A stretch of 64,000 nt of DNA from Aphrocallistes beatrix (Eukaryota > Porifera > Hexactinellida > Sceptrulophora > Aphrocallistidae). The notes below the pieces were generated by a model. That model was not told the DNA's origin, made no database searches, and worked only from the letters and a program-made list of their open reading frames with translations. A program made the translations under genes and the position numbers. The stretch is taken from assembly GCA_963281255.1 (NCBI GenBank), contig OY725489.1, positions 6,076,523 to 6,140,522 of the forward strand, given 5' to 3'. Below are positions 11,873-22,659 of this stretch, piece by piece. Each line of letters opens with the position of its first letter. Position 1 is the stretch's first letter.

Positions 11873-12690
11873 TTGAAAACAAACTACTATATGAACTCCT
11901 GCTGGAAACAAGAACAAAATAAATTCGAAATATCCCACGGAATAAGAAATACTGAAACTAATGGCAGAAAAATCCAAACCCTAGGCGAAAAACATTCCTC
12001 TGAAGAAATAAACTCCTTAGTGGATTTAATTCTAGAGAAAAATTCCCAACTGTTTGGCAGTTTGAGTGCTTCCTTTACTCTCGAAGGGAAGAACACGGTT
12101 TGGGATGATATCGCATCTGGGTTGTCAGCACTTCATGGTACATCAAGGAATCGAGAAGATGTTCTCAAAAAGTAGTCCAACCCCCTGAGCAAGCATAAAC
12201 CACTAATTGCCGATAAGATTGCTTCGATGGAGAAAACTGGCGGATGTCCCCCTAGAAGTGAGCTAACTCCACTGGAGGAGAAAATCCAAAGCATCAAAGA
12301 GAAACAATTATTTGAGGACATCGCTTCTGGGGGTAGACATCACGATTGAACCTACTTACCCCAAGTGTCTTATGATTCTGATCAAATGGTCACAAGCCCT
12401 CTGTTTTCAACGGATGATGAGCAACCCAACCTGGCGGGACTACCCAGTCGAAAAAGAAAGTTTTCTTACCCACTATCTGGCGGACCTGTAGATATGCAGC
12501 TGACAAATACTAAACAGATTTTGTTAGAGATGGAAGGAGAGAAGTCGGCTGTAGTCAAAAGAATAGAGTCAAGTTTAGAGAATTGAATCGCATATGCAGA
12601 GAATTGGAGATATATTGCAGAATTTAACCATGGAACTTGATAGTGAGTGATTACAGTATTTGGATAATTCAAAAGTATTAAATTCTTGAC
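11873..12690 (+). pseudogene. Myb/SANT-like DNA-binding protein of a Harbinger element
   Basis: Fragments in successive frames: SSEEINSLVDLILEKNSQLF (about 11998-12060), then GKNTVWDDIASGLSALHG (12088-12140), NREDVLKK followed by a stop where Trp is expected, then LTPLEEKIQSIKEK (12270-12305) and a C-terminal Glu/Arg-rich part ending near 12690. This order (E-x-x-x-LVDL, WDDIA, RxxEDVxKKW, TPLEEKI) is that of the Myb_DNA-bind_5 family found with Harbinger transposases. In a live element it helps the transposase reach DNA and the nucleus. Stops at 12173 and 12345 and frameshifts kill this copy. Confidence 0.8.
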
Positions 12691-12865
12691 ATTTTTTTAA
12701 AGCAAGCAATTCTTAGCTGTTTCTCAATTGAAGCAAATACTTAGATTTTGCTTAACGTTAAGCACATACTTAGTTTTTGCTTAAAGTTAAGCAAACAGTT
12801 TTTGCTTAAGTTATACTTAAGTTTTGAGTGAGCAAACCTTAAATTTTGTTAGTGAATAAGGCCCC

Positions 12866-13600
12866 TGCAATGGCTTTTTTATTCTTTTAAAAAATATTTG
12901 GGAGGAAAATTATGGATTTTAATTTGCAGCTGTATCATTATTATGATGCCATCATAATTAATTAGCACTGTTTTTATAACACATCTACACTGAACACCTT
13001 TTACAACACATGTTTATCTCTAACTCTTACCATTTTTTATTATTAAGCTTCTATCATTATTGCTGTGTCTTCATGATGACGAAACACTTATTGCACATAT
13101 GTTTATCTCTAATTCTCAACATTTTTGCTCTATAAGCATTATCATTAAAATTAAGTAATGATGATTATATAAATTATTATCCGCAAATGAATCAGCTTCC
13201 CCAATCTCTGATGGTTCTAGGAATGAAATATGTTTTAGAGGACTTCATTTTTCACCCTTCCTTTGTGCAGTACGTAAAAGCATGATTTAGCTTATATTGA
13301 AAATCGTACACCGAGGTGGAGATCTACATATATTTTCGCAGCATCACAAAATACATTTAGAGAGATATCTTATAAACTCTCGTCTCTTCACCACTTACGG
13401 CCGCCTGACACCACCACTCATTTTAGTACTGTGCTACTATGTTATTATATTGGATCATTGTTTCCATGTAATCATATAGGTGGCACACTACAAATGAATT
13501 GTTCAATTTAAAGCTGATGACGAAAGCTCAGCAATAACACTTTTTTTGGAAACACCTCCCGATATGCTACAATCATAACCAATACTTCTTCATTATATTG
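12866..13600. other. Stretch without supported gene
   Basis: Lies between the Harbinger end and the Helitron helicase relic. Positions 13297-13479 are open on the plus strand but show no domain. It may hold the decayed remainder of the Helitron. Confidence 0.35.
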
Positions 13601-13604
13601 TTGT

Positions 13605-14300
13605 CTTTCAGGTACATGATCTTCAAGCCTCTAGGATTCTGAATTCCGATAAGAGCCACATAGAGTTTACCATGGCCGAAAATAGCCTCAATGGATGGGA
13701 GTAAAATACCAACAATCTTTAAACTCTGACTCTGACCTTTTAATTTTGTTCAGATGACCGTACGGATTTTGTACTTTCTACGCTTTAAAATAAGCAGAAG
13801 GCGAGAATCTGGAGGTGTAAGGAGTGGAATGTGAGGAATTAATACTCTAGTCGGATCCCTATAACAATCTCAGCGTTTATAAGATGATTAGTAAACGATC
13901 TTACAGATAAGCGTGTACCATTACATAAACCCTGAGTAGGATCAGGGCTATGCAAGGGAATGATGGATGTGAACCTTTTTGAGTATTTGTTGACATTGCC
14001 ATGCCATTTAGGATTTAGAGAGTTCAAGAACTATGTGGGGTGTATGGCAGCCTGAGTATCATATACTGAATTTGCGATATTAATTGTCAATCTTATTACC
14101 TTGAGAGGTGATCTTTTGAGGGAGGACGGAACAACATCACCGCGTCCAATCACTTCCAGATCCTGACAAAGTCTCCTCCAAATACCATAACCTTGCCATC
14201 GGATAATAGATCACAAAAGAGCAGGTCTCTCAAATTGCGATCCATGAATTCAGCAGTATCCTATGAGACATTGGCCTCCTCCCAAACCAACATCTCAAAT
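13605..14300 (-). pseudogene. Helitron Pif1-like helicase C-terminal part, broken
   Basis: Reading right to left in shifting frames: EEANVS and MDRNLRDLL (Walker B side, about 14285-14210), GKVMVFGGDF (near 14190), RGDVVPSSLKRS-like (14140), then DPTQGLCNGTRLSVRSF (about 13960-13910) and FGHGKLYVAL (near 13680-13650). These are the ordered motifs of the SF1 helicase that drives rolling-circle Helitrons. The copy has stops and frameshifts, lacks its N-terminal Rep nuclease, and abuts the Helitron-like repeat H2, although the orientation of the two cannot be settled. Confidence 0.85.
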
Positions 14301-14317
14301 ATGATAAAACTTTCATA

Positions 14318-14552
14318 AAAAAATGATGACTCATCACTCTGTTACGACGTCATCATTATGCATCAAAAATTTCAAAATTGACAAATTTGATGATTTTTCG
14401 AGTAATATCGATTTTAACAGTAAGACAGACACATTTAGAGATGTTTTCTCCCTCATAATTAATTAATGTGACCCAGGCGACCGAAGGGAGCCTCTGGCGG
14501 ACACAAAGTGTCTGCCAGCCGCACAGCGCAAGCAAGCGAAACGCGATTGTCT
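14318..14552 (+). repeat. Helitron-like copy H2, type A, with complete GC-hairpin end
   Basis: Body begins ATGATGACTCATCACTCTG, then ACGACGTCATCATTATGC, TAGAGATGTTTTCTCCC, CTCATAATTAATTAATGTGA, and the hairpin module GGCGACCGAAGGGAGCC, CTGGCGGACACAAAGTGTCT, GCAAGCAAGCGAAACGCGAT. Nearly superimposable on H10 (62360-62612) in reverse. It carries AP-1-like TGACTCA and a CRE-like CGACGTCA site about 20 bp apart. Confidence 0.85.
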
Positions 14553-14737
14553 AACTAATAATGCAAGCGATCCTGAATATAATTACATATGTATAGTGGG
14601 TACCTACGAATTAAGGATGGTGGATTTTCTTCAAATGATGATTTTACATTCATATCGGGTAAATTACTACTAAGCCTTCGAAATAAGAGTAGTATTCTAT
14701 TATGACAAATTATTTTATTCATTTGTTTAAATAATCA

Positions 14738-14821
14738 AAGACAGTACTTAAAATGGTCGAGCTGTAACATAAAATCTCTAAATATTTTATGCCACACTCG
14801 ACCATTTTATTTACTGCCTTA
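14738..14821. repeat. Compact hairpin element
   Basis: AAAATGGTCGAG...CATAAAAT and ATTTTATG...CTCGACCATTTT form a long stem with an 8-nt loop; flanks CAGTACTT / TTTACTG extend it. Possibly a tiny pogo-like MITE, but no TA duplication was seen. Confidence 0.7.
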
Positions 14822-14935
14822 AAGTTCTAGATATAAAGAATGGTAATGACGTAATTATTCAATTATGACTTAGCATTTTAATTTGAGCTTAATTGATAAT
14901 ATATACTATTAAAGCTCAATTTTCCTATATAGTAT

Positions 14936-15290
14936 TTCTATATACCCGTAACAGAATTGGTTAAAGAAAGTTCCTGGCGGAAAGATCTGATTTTTAGCAT
15001 ACGCGAGTCTTTTGTGAGCGGGTGGAGTATGTTCAGACTTCAGACGAAATGTCGACTCATCACGAATTATGACGTCATTGTCATTTTTGTGATTAGAATT
15101 TTCCGTTTTTCGAACATAACTCGATCAATATAGAACATGGATGACTGAAATTTTAATCGCAGGTGTATATTATTATTCCACACTTGATGAGATTATCACA
15201 ATCCAAAAATGATGAGTCATCATTTTGTAAGTTCGTCATCATTACATATCAAAAATTTAAAAGTTGCTATATTAGATACACTACATAAGA
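14936..15290 (+). repeat. Helitron-like copy H3, type A body, hairpin end missing
   Basis: Starts TATACCCGTAACAGAATTGG and runs through CGACTCATCACGAATTATGA, GACGTCATTGTC and ATGATGAGTCATCATTTT, matching the type A family body in order. The GC-hairpin end is absent. Again one CRE-like and two AP-1-like palindromes are present. Confidence 0.75.
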
Positions 15291-15589
15291 AATTATTATA
15301 AAGCAATATACACCATATTTGAATATACTTCCAAGCTTCGAATCCCGGAGGTATTCTTAGATAGTAGTGTAGCCACTGTAATTTGTTTATTTTCAACATT
15401 TAGATAATAGAAGAATGAAATTTTATGCCGGTTCATTTATGTTAATGACTTGATGATGTCCTCACAATAAAAAATGTTGACATATAACTTTGTTATTTCG
15501 GCATCATTACCCAGCCAAAATTTAAAGTCATATTTTTGAAAAATTTGAAGAAATATAGGCCCTAAATATAAATCGAGCATGTTCAGCAC
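15291..15589. other. Spacer between Helitron-like copies
   Basis: AT-rich; contains decayed family-like pieces (TTGACTTAATGATG-type, TTATTTCGGCATCATTACCC) but no gene. Confidence 0.4.
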
Positions 15590-15660
15590 TGCCAAAAATT
15601 AGCTTTCTGTGCCTGGCTGTTTCTACAATCAATTCGTTACAGATATATATATTTATACAT
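15590..15660 (-). repeat. Helitron-like terminus (CAATTCGTTACAG end)
   Basis: AAATTAGCTTTCTGTGCCTG ... AATCAATTCGTTACAGATATA, the body end opposite to the GC hairpins. It directly abuts the hairpin end of H4, giving a head-to-tail junction. Confidence 0.75.
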
Positions 15661-15662
15661 AT

Positions 15663-16162
15663 AAGCGCGCTGCGCTTGCTTGCGCTGTTTGGCTAGCAGA
15701 CACTGTGTCCGCCGGAGGCGCCCTTTGGGAGCCTGAGATCGCATTGATTAATTGTAAGGAAGATAACATCTCTAAAACGTTCGTCCTACTGTCATAATCG
15801 ATATCGCACGAAAATCACCAATCAAGCGTCATTGCAGAGTGATGAGTCATCATTTTTTAGTCATAGTTGTATCATATTGAGATATATTAATCTACACATT
15901 CTATAAAATTTTGGCCCACTATCATCTAAAATGACTGAGTTGTCAAAAAACTGAAATTTCTAATAATAAAAAAGGTTACAATGACGTCATTCTTCATGAT
16001 GAGGCGACATTTGATCTGTACTCAGAACTTAGTGGGGCCATAACCAAAAGACGCCCCACATGCCAATAATCAGTTGTCTGTTTATGGTAGTTTCTTCAAT
16101 CAATTCGTTACAGATTATATATAGATAGATAGATTAATCGAGTTTTAATAGTAAGGATACGT
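15663..16162 (-). repeat. Helitron-like copy H4, type A, apparently full length (~500 bp)
   Basis: Begins with the GC module (AAGCGCGCTGCGCTTGCTTG, then CAGACACTGTGTCC) and ends CAATTCGTTACAG...TTAATCGAGTTTTAATAGTA AGGATA. Both recurrent ends are present, so it defines the family's extent. Contains TGAGTCA at 15842 and TGACGTCA at about 15981. No TIRs and no coding sequence, consistent with a non-autonomous Helitron/Helentron. Confidence 0.85.
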
Positions 16163-16189
16163 GTATATTTTAACGAATTTATATGTCAA

Positions 16190-17255
16190 TTCATATCTTA
16201 TATATTAAAATGCTAGGATATTTTTTTGTTTTGTTTGTTTGTTTGTCCGAATTGATTGAAGAATTGGCAAGTCGTAGAGATACGAAAATTGGCATGTAGG
16301 TGTCAAATGATGAATCTACGATTAAGTTCGAAGATCTAATCGAAATTTTCACACCTCTACAAAAAAATGGAAAACAATTTTTCACACCTTTTCTATACAA
16401 TACTATGTACGGCTTCACACAATAGAAATCATTGTACGACACTTGTAGGCTGTCATGCTATTAATACCTCAAAACGATAACTTATATAGATGTCTCCATT
16501 ATATTATAGTGTATAGCAATAAAAAAGGTTTTGTGTATATTTTCACACCTTTATATACATATTTTGACACCATTTGACGAATTTTGAAAAATATGCTAGA
16601 GACTAGCTTCCAACGGTTGACATGGGGTTTTCATGGGTGTAGATTACGAATATCATATTTTCAGATCGATATGATAAATTATTTGTTTACTTTTGTTTAC
16701 AATAGATACATAAAGTAAACAAATTACAAAAAAGGGCTAGAGACTAGCTTCCAACGGTTGACATGGGGTTTTAGGGATGCAGAGTCTGAATATCAAATTT
16801 TCAGATCAATATGATAAATTATTTGTTTACTTTTGTCTACAATAGATACATAAAGTAAACAAATTACAAAAAAGGGCTAAAGACTGGCTTCCAACGGTTG
16901 ACATGGGGTATTCAGGGGTATAGATTCTGAAAATGGTATTTTCAGATCAATATGATAAATTATTTGTTTACTTTTGTTTACAATAGATACATAAAGTAAA
17001 CAAATTACAAAAATAGGCTAGAGACTAGCTTCCAACGGTTGACAAGGGGTTTTCAGGGGTGTATATTTAGAATATTATATTTTCGGGTATATATGAGAAA
17101 TTATTTGCTAAGTTTTGTTTGCAATATTTATATAAAGTAAACAAATTTCCACAATATGCTAGATTGAGTAACTCCAGGCGCCCGTAGGGTGACTCTGCGG
17201 ATACGAAGTGTCCGCAAGCCGCGCAGCGCAAGCAAGCGAAGCGCGCTTGTATAAC
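16190..17255 (+). repeat. Helitron-like copy H5, type B, with internal tandem array
   Basis: Starts near TATATTAAAATGCTAGGATA with GTTTGTTTGTTTGTCCGAAT, passes through AAAATTGGCATGTAGGTGTC, and ends with AACTCCAGGCGCCCGTAGGG, the TGCGGATACGAAGTGTCCGC hairpin and GCAAGCAAGCGAAGCGCGCTT. The ends resemble type A, but the body is different and contains four copies of a ~125-bp unit. The reverse of this element is at 61296-62350. Confidence 0.85.
16595..17160. repeat. ~125-bp tandem repeat array (about 4 copies)
   Basis: Each unit contains GGCTAGAGACTAGCTTCCAA, CGGTTGACATGGGG, a variable AT stretch and GTTTACTTTTGTTTACAATA with ACATAAAGTAAAC. Units start near 16607, 16733, 16875 and 17016. GTTTAC/GTAAAC pairs give each unit a hairpin. 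Confidence 0.9.
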
Positions 17256-17414
17256 TTAAAACTCGAGTTTTAATATTTTAGGTTGTACGAATCTACTACT
17301 TTGTGATCTTCTAAAATATATTTCAATCACTTTTGTACCTGTATATGTATATACATTCTAGTTCTCTCTATATTTTGGGATTAATTTTTCGGAATTATAT
17401 ATGCTAGATGAATA

Positions 17415-17605
17415 CAGTCGAAATCGGATTATTTTGTCATCGGATCTTTTTGTCTTATCGGATATTTTGTCCTCAACTATGTGTATGTGTTTAAATTTAT
17501 GTATGCCCTTTTTATATTTATAGTATCGGATCTTTTTGACTTAAAAGGATATTTTTGACGTTTTTGTAATGAAAAAATTCGGACAAAATAATCCGATTTC
17601 TTCTG
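17415..17605. mobile_element. pogo/Tigger-type MITE, family CAGTCGAAATCGG
   Basis: TIR CAGTCGAAATCGGATTATTT pairs with AAATAATCCGATTTCTTCTG; TA duplications at 17413-17414 and 17606-17607. A reverse-oriented copy of the same family is at 36949-37120. CAG...CTG ends and TA target fit pogo elements. Confidence 0.9.
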
Positions 17606-17763
17606 TACTTATTAAATGACCCATCAATTCTGATGACCTGGAGATTCCGACGAAAACCTCCAGTTGTAATTCCATATACTTGAATTCTCCTATCTTATTA
17701 TTTCTTAATATATTATGTATTGCTTCTATATCTTGTTTTATTTACACAATTCATATTATATAG

Positions 17764-18105
17764 AAATATCTTCTTACGAAGGGTTTTCAAAGGCCCTCCT
17801 ACCTCCATTCAAGGGTCTAGACATTGCTCCCCCACCAGCCCTTCCTCCTCTCAAGACAGGTCTTTCTCCCCCTCCAGTTCTCCCGCAAAGCAAAGCCAAA
17901 GCAAATTTTCCCCTATTAGCAGCATCCTGTTTGAACAGACCCCCTGCAACGCAAAGCAAAGCCAAAGCATATTTTCCCCTATTAGCAGCATCCTGTTTGA
18001 ACAGACCCCCACCAGCAGTTCGTTCGATTCCCGTCCCCTCATTGATTCAGACCTGTCCGATTCCAGCTCCAGTACGTTCAATAAAAACGGAATCTCGAAC
18101 CAAAG
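17764..18105 (+). CDS. Candidate Ser/Pro-rich exon, two frames open
   Basis: A plausible acceptor (TTCATATTATATAG) and a weaker donor (CCAAAG|GTTTTT) bound 342 nt, GC-richer than the flanks. Two frames are fully open. One is Ser-rich and looks disordered (SPTSPSSSQDRSFSPSSSP, then SSILFEQTP twice, DSDLSDSSSS). The other is Pro/Leu-rich (LDIAPPPALPPLKTGLSPPP, FPLLAASCLNRPP twice). Only the Pro/Leu frame is phase 1 in and out, compatible with the exons at 8650 and 35816; the Ser frame has the more convincing composition. Product unknown. Confidence 0.4.
17885..18016. repeat. 66-bp perfect-looking tandem duplication
   Basis: Two units starting GCAAAGCAAAGCCAAAGCA at 17885 and 17951, differing at about one base in the visible core. 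66 is a multiple of 3, so both open frames survive the duplication as a 22-residue repeat. Confidence 0.9.
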
Positions 18106-18214
18106 GTTTTTTTTAACTATTTTTTTTTTCTTTTATATATTTATTCAAAGTATCTTTGGTGAGCTTGGCTGTATGCGAACTGCGTTATCAATTGATAATT
18201 TGATTATTCTCCTT

Positions 18215-18745
18215 TTAGCCAGCCCCTTGGACGGGTTTTATCAAATTTAGAAGCACTTTCTCTGTAAAAAACGTGGCAATTACAATCTCATCTTTTTCAC
18301 AAGGCAGGACAATTCCACCACTATTGAGAAAAGTCGTGTACATGACCTTCGGTTTTCTGAAGTCTGGCTTAGGGGTTTGTGCCGGTATTTCGTCCCCTAT
18401 CACCCACGATCGCATCTTATACTTGCTAGAAGGTGTTGAATAATATATCCAAGTCTCATACCGGTTATTACTTCTGCTAGACGTTAAAGACCACATCCTC
18501 ATAGGTTTCCAGGAGTTTCTTGGCCGTATTCAGTGTGCGAGTTTTTGCTGATCGCAGAGGTTGTGGGAGACCCATTTCAATTGAAATCGTGCAGCCCATC
18601 TCTCTTTTGTAGATGTGGAAGGGCAATCCATGTATAATATATCCTCCAACCCGTTGTAGATGAGTACTTGCTGGATACGGAGTTTTGTGCGAAATTCGAT
18701 GTAAGCCCTCCATTTCAGGTTAGAATTGTCATCCTTGGAAGCCAT
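18215..18745 (-). pseudogene. mariner-type transposase fragment
   Basis: Successive frames give RFQLKWVSHNLCDQQKL, ARTLNTAKKLLETYEDV-like, EVITG followed by a frameshift, ETWIYYSTPSSKYKMRSW, and RKPKVMYTTFLNSGGIV. This is the order of a mariner catalytic core: the (V/I)TGDETW block, where the first catalytic Asp belongs, is destroyed by the frameshift near 18470. The N-terminal HTH and the C-terminal end with the last catalytic residue are missing. A live enzyme would cut and paste its element at TA sites. Confidence 0.8.
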
Positions 18746-18749
18746 AATA

Positions 18750-19705
18750 TTAGTAGTATGCTGAAGTAATATGTAAATGAATTGATCAGAAGCTTCAAGT
18801 TTTTATTCAATCAAGATTTTCAGTGAATTAACCTCAGATATAAGGTTGTATTATATATTAAAACAGACTGTTTTACTGTTACAAATAGCGAAATATAGTA
18901 TGACCCGCGAGTTTTATTAAACAGCTTGATTGTAAATGTGTATTATGCTTTAATAGTAATACGATACTGGATTATCGCTATTAGCATTTTATACTGAAGC
19001 GGATATATTAAGCTTCTATTTTATATTGGATATGCCTATTCATGTACAAGAAAGTTAATATGTCAATTCCGTATGGAACCTTTTGAACATCCCTTGTAGT
19101 ATAGTGTAGCAACTAAAACAAATCTGTTTAATTTGTGATAAATCCATGAAATTTGTAAGGAATATTCTAATGATTGTTTTTCTAATTCTATCTGATTTGG
19201 TCCTTCAAATTCTTCTTTTTAGAAAATATACCACTTGAACATTTGAGCGTCCGATTGTGTTCAGATTAACTTCCCGTCATGGATATTATTGCATTCTTGA
19301 AATTTCCTACTCATATTCTGTTTTCATCATATTATGTGGTACTTGTATAACATTCCCTATTAAAACACAATAATGGCTGAATAGGCTAAGTATACCCCTG
19401 GTGTCTAAATCGGGGTTTCAAACCCTTTGTAGCCATGATCTATTTTCAAAAACTATTCACTGCGTACCCCCTCCCTTCATTGTGATTTCGAAATGTGAAT
19501 TTACCTAAACAATACATGTTTTTTTTGTTTTCACATTTTAGATTTACAAGAACTAAAGTTGAAAATACAGCGAAAGTTGTTTTAGCTTAATGTGAAGGTT
19601 TGTATTGCATGTTATTCAAGTTTTCAAATCTTGGTACCGTTGTAGAGATAGCACATCTTAAGTCATCTTCAATATATAGACGAGACCTGTACTTAGTTTA
19701 AATGT
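18750..19705. other. Stretch without supported gene
   Basis: AT-rich, no recognised repeats or protein-like frames. Confidence 0.4.
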
Positions 19706-19710
19706 TCAAC

Positions 19711-19805
19711 TGTGACCTACGTTATAATAAGGCCTGTTGACTAGTGTGAAATTTTGGACCATGGATGTCGTTTAAGTCCATTCATTATTTTACAAAATAT
19801 GCTCT
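19711..19805 (+). repeat. Left ~95-bp direct repeat flanking the P-type transposase
   Basis: Contains GTGACCTACGTTATAATAAG, GACTAGTGTGAAATTTTGGA, CCATGGATGTCGTTTAAGT and CATTCATTATTTTAC. The same sentence recurs in the same orientation at 22563-22657. Confidence 0.9.
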
Positions 19806-20129
19806 AGTTTGATGTAATCAAGCAAACCGTAACTTATATTTTATGTAGTCATGCTCATTTGTGATGAATTTTCGACTATGGACGTTGATTAATTTTTTTA
19901 AAGTCCATTTTTGGTCACCCATGATATGTATATTTTTCAGCGTATCAACCTGAAATCCAATATAATTACAGAGCACCTTCGATATTTACCATCCCTTGCC
20001 TTTTGTCAGCATGTTATTCTATAAATTGATCGTTCTCCTTTCCACATTATTATATCTTGTTAATTTATTTACACAGATACTCGTGAAATTTCGCTCCCGA
20101 TTTTCTCTATTCTTATGTATTTTAATTAA

Positions 20130-22240
20130 CATTACATTAACTTCATGTCCAACAGGTTTTCGGCCCCAGGATGTCGGAGTAATTACGCAGGAGAACCGTA
20201 TACTCCAGTATTTATGTTGCCAAGTGGTCCGCCTGAGCTCGTCAATAGTAGACTCCGAGCGCTCTGTAGAGAAGATATCAGAGAGTTGAAGAATGTATTT
20301 TTGTGTTTTAAACAATTCCTCGACGAAAATATACAATCCAGTTTTTCTATCCTCCAACCTGATGGATCATATTTAGAAGTGCCTGCTAAACCTAAATTAC
20401 ACAAAGAAGCTGTATCAAGATTCCTACCCTGCTGTTCACCTCATTTTTCTTCGTCATCTGACTCAAAACAACCGAAATTTGACCGTTCTTTGAGAGAACA
20501 GCAATTGATTGATACTGCAATAGATCAGAGTCTAATACAGTGCAACCTAGAATAAGAGCTTTTTCAAATTGCTACACTACAAGACTTATTAACCAAAACA
20601 GAGCACTTAGATTTACCTAATCATTGGATAATTTGGTCTTCTGATGATATTTCCCTCAATTTAATCAAACCTTCTCTAATATCTAAAAGTTTGATTTCTA
20701 TTCATTGCTCGTTAACCATTACAGAAACATTGCATATTATTGGCTACTATGAAGGAACGCGCCTTTCTCTTTCCTTCCCTCAGATAAATGATATTCATCA
20801 ACTTAACATTTTATTTAAAGAAGTTGATCACTATTCTATCTCTGTCAATCCTCTTGAGACATTCAAACAGAATGTCAGAGAAGCAATCGCAAGCATTCAC
20901 CGAACCATTCACTCACTCTTCCCTTCAATTAGAGAAGATTCTGCGGACCATCAGCCTGTATTTTACGTCTTCAGTTTATACTATGCAAATTGGAGAACGT
21001 TTTGATAGCGAAAACTATGAGGCGATACAACATATAATCTCTTGTCCTGTCGCTCAAAAGTCAACTTACTATATTGCCAGTTTGCTATAAATATCTTCAA
21101 TCCGTGGATTGCCCATCCTTGCCACATCTTTCCACACTTAAACGCTTGTATTCAAATTTTGGTCTTGATGCTGAGTTCACAAATTATCTTAAACAGTCAG
21201 CCGCTCAGCTTAACAGATGGGAACATAATGTTGTGATTCAAATGAATGAAATTCACGTAAAATCAACTTTTACATACAAGGGAGGTAATATAATAGGATC
21301 TTCTTTGAATCCTTCTGATCCTGCAAAAACAGTATTTGCTTTCATGATATCCAGTTTGTCGAAAAATGGTCCAGTATTGTCGTTTACTTCCCTGTGCTAG
21401 CTCATCCGCTCTTGAACTATTCCCTATGATCAAAACGGTGATTCAAGATGTAGAAGCATGTGGACTTTTTGTTCATGTTTGTGTACTGATAATTATCTGA
21501 TGAACGTGAATATTTTAAAGTTGTTTTTTTTTCTCCCTAACCGAATCCTAGAGCACATTGTTCCTCACCCTATGACTTCGGTCATTGTTTTTGATTTTTG
21601 ACTTCGTTCATATACTCAAATCGATCCATAATAACCGACTATATCAAAAAGATTATAATAAAACCTTCATTTATCCTGATTTTGAAAAGATAAATGTTGC
21701 CAACACTGCAGTTTTTGACGAGATTCGGTATTTGTACAAAAGTGACCAACACTCATGTGCAAAATTAGCTCCAAGGTTAACTTCTAAAGCTTGTTGGCCT
21801 TCTACATTTGAAAGATAAAATGTTTAGCATTATCCTTAATGCTAAACATTTTAATCAACGACCGCTGCATTGAATATTAACCATCAATCGCGATACCAAC
21901 TTTCTACAAATTCACAGACTCCAGACTTTATTACCATTATGTGTAATGTTTGGAAGATACTCAATGTCAATACTCCTAATATCCTCCTCAAAGATGAATT
22001 CTCCATTCCATTAACCAACAATGATTCCAAATTTAGTTTCCTTCAACGTGTAGTTGTTTGGGCTGAGCGTTGGCGAGTCATACCTAACAAAAACGGTAAA
22101 TTAAGTCCTCAAACCTTTACCAGTTTTCGTCACTCTTGTATTGCACTTCTGTCTATTATTAACCATCTCACTGAAATATTTGTGACTATTCGTACGTTCT
22201 TTCTTCATTCTTGCAAAATGATCCTTTAGGTCAATATCAA
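20130..22240 (+). pseudogene. P-element-type transposase with THAP domain, broken
   Basis: N-terminal THAP zinc-binding domain at 20140-20460 (APGCRSNYAGEPYTPVFMLP, then SYLEVPAKPKLHKEAVSRFL), a linker, then catalytic-core pieces: SPACYKYLQSV-like and PSLPHLSTLKRLYSNFG (21060-21160), IQMNEIHVKSTFTYKGG (21240-21290), FDFVHILKSIHNNRLYQKDY (21591-21650), LYKSDQHSCAKLAPRLTSKA, and WAERWRVIPNKNGKLSPQTF near 22058. It ends at NDPLGQYQ (22235). At least six frame breaks. The conserved D of the LLLDE motif reads N (QMNE). The Cys of the THAP start is replaced by Ser or lies upstream. P transposases need GTP and act at 8-bp targets; this copy is dead. Confidence 0.88.
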
Positions 22241-22562
22241 AAGTGAATACTCTTGAATCTCATAGTCCAAGCTTCACCTTCCAAGGATACAAAATCAAAC
22301 AGCATTTTCAAACAATCTGAGACATCAGATTCAGTCACTTTTATTTCATCTCTTTGTCATCTGGCGAGAGCATCTTTAAACTATCTTTAGATATAATTTT
22401 AGATTCAACATCTGACGATAGTGCAAATTCTCGATAACCAGGATAAAAAAATACGCAGTGCAGTGTAGACAAAAGCCGATCTTTTCGGATACTAGATTAT
22501 CTCGTATTAGTAAATCTAAATGATATTTCCATTTACTTATTACAGAGAATTTTTTAACTTCT

Positions 22563-22657
22563 ACCGTGACCTACGTTATAATAAGTCCTGTTCACTAGTG
22601 TGAAAATTTGGACCATGGTTGTCGTTTAAGTTCATTCATTATTTTACAAAAAATGTG
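22563..22657 (+). repeat. Right ~95-bp direct repeat flanking the P-type transposase
   Basis: Same sequence and orientation as 19711-19805 with about six visible differences. P elements normally have inverted, not direct, repeats at their ends, so these may be subterminal or part of a different duplication. Confidence 0.9.
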
Positions 22658-22659
22658 AT

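Larger units (their letters stand above)
11438..12864 (+). mobile_element. PIF/Harbinger-type element, non-autonomous relic
   Basis: Inverted termini GAGCCTTATTCACT (11438) and AGTGAATAAGGCCC (to 12864) flank long AT-rich subterminal arrays built of TTAAG and GCTTAA motifs on both sides, then a broken Myb/SANT-like gene. CTG lies immediately outside both ends and may be a 3-bp target duplication. PIF/Harbinger elements typically carry a Myb-like gene beside the transposase; no transposase frame remains here. A shorter derivative sits at 36228-36619. Confidence 0.75.

Noticed and set aside
16191..16442. 83-codon minus-strand frame
   Set aside because: Inside the Helitron-like copy H5; the same sequence in H9 is not open.
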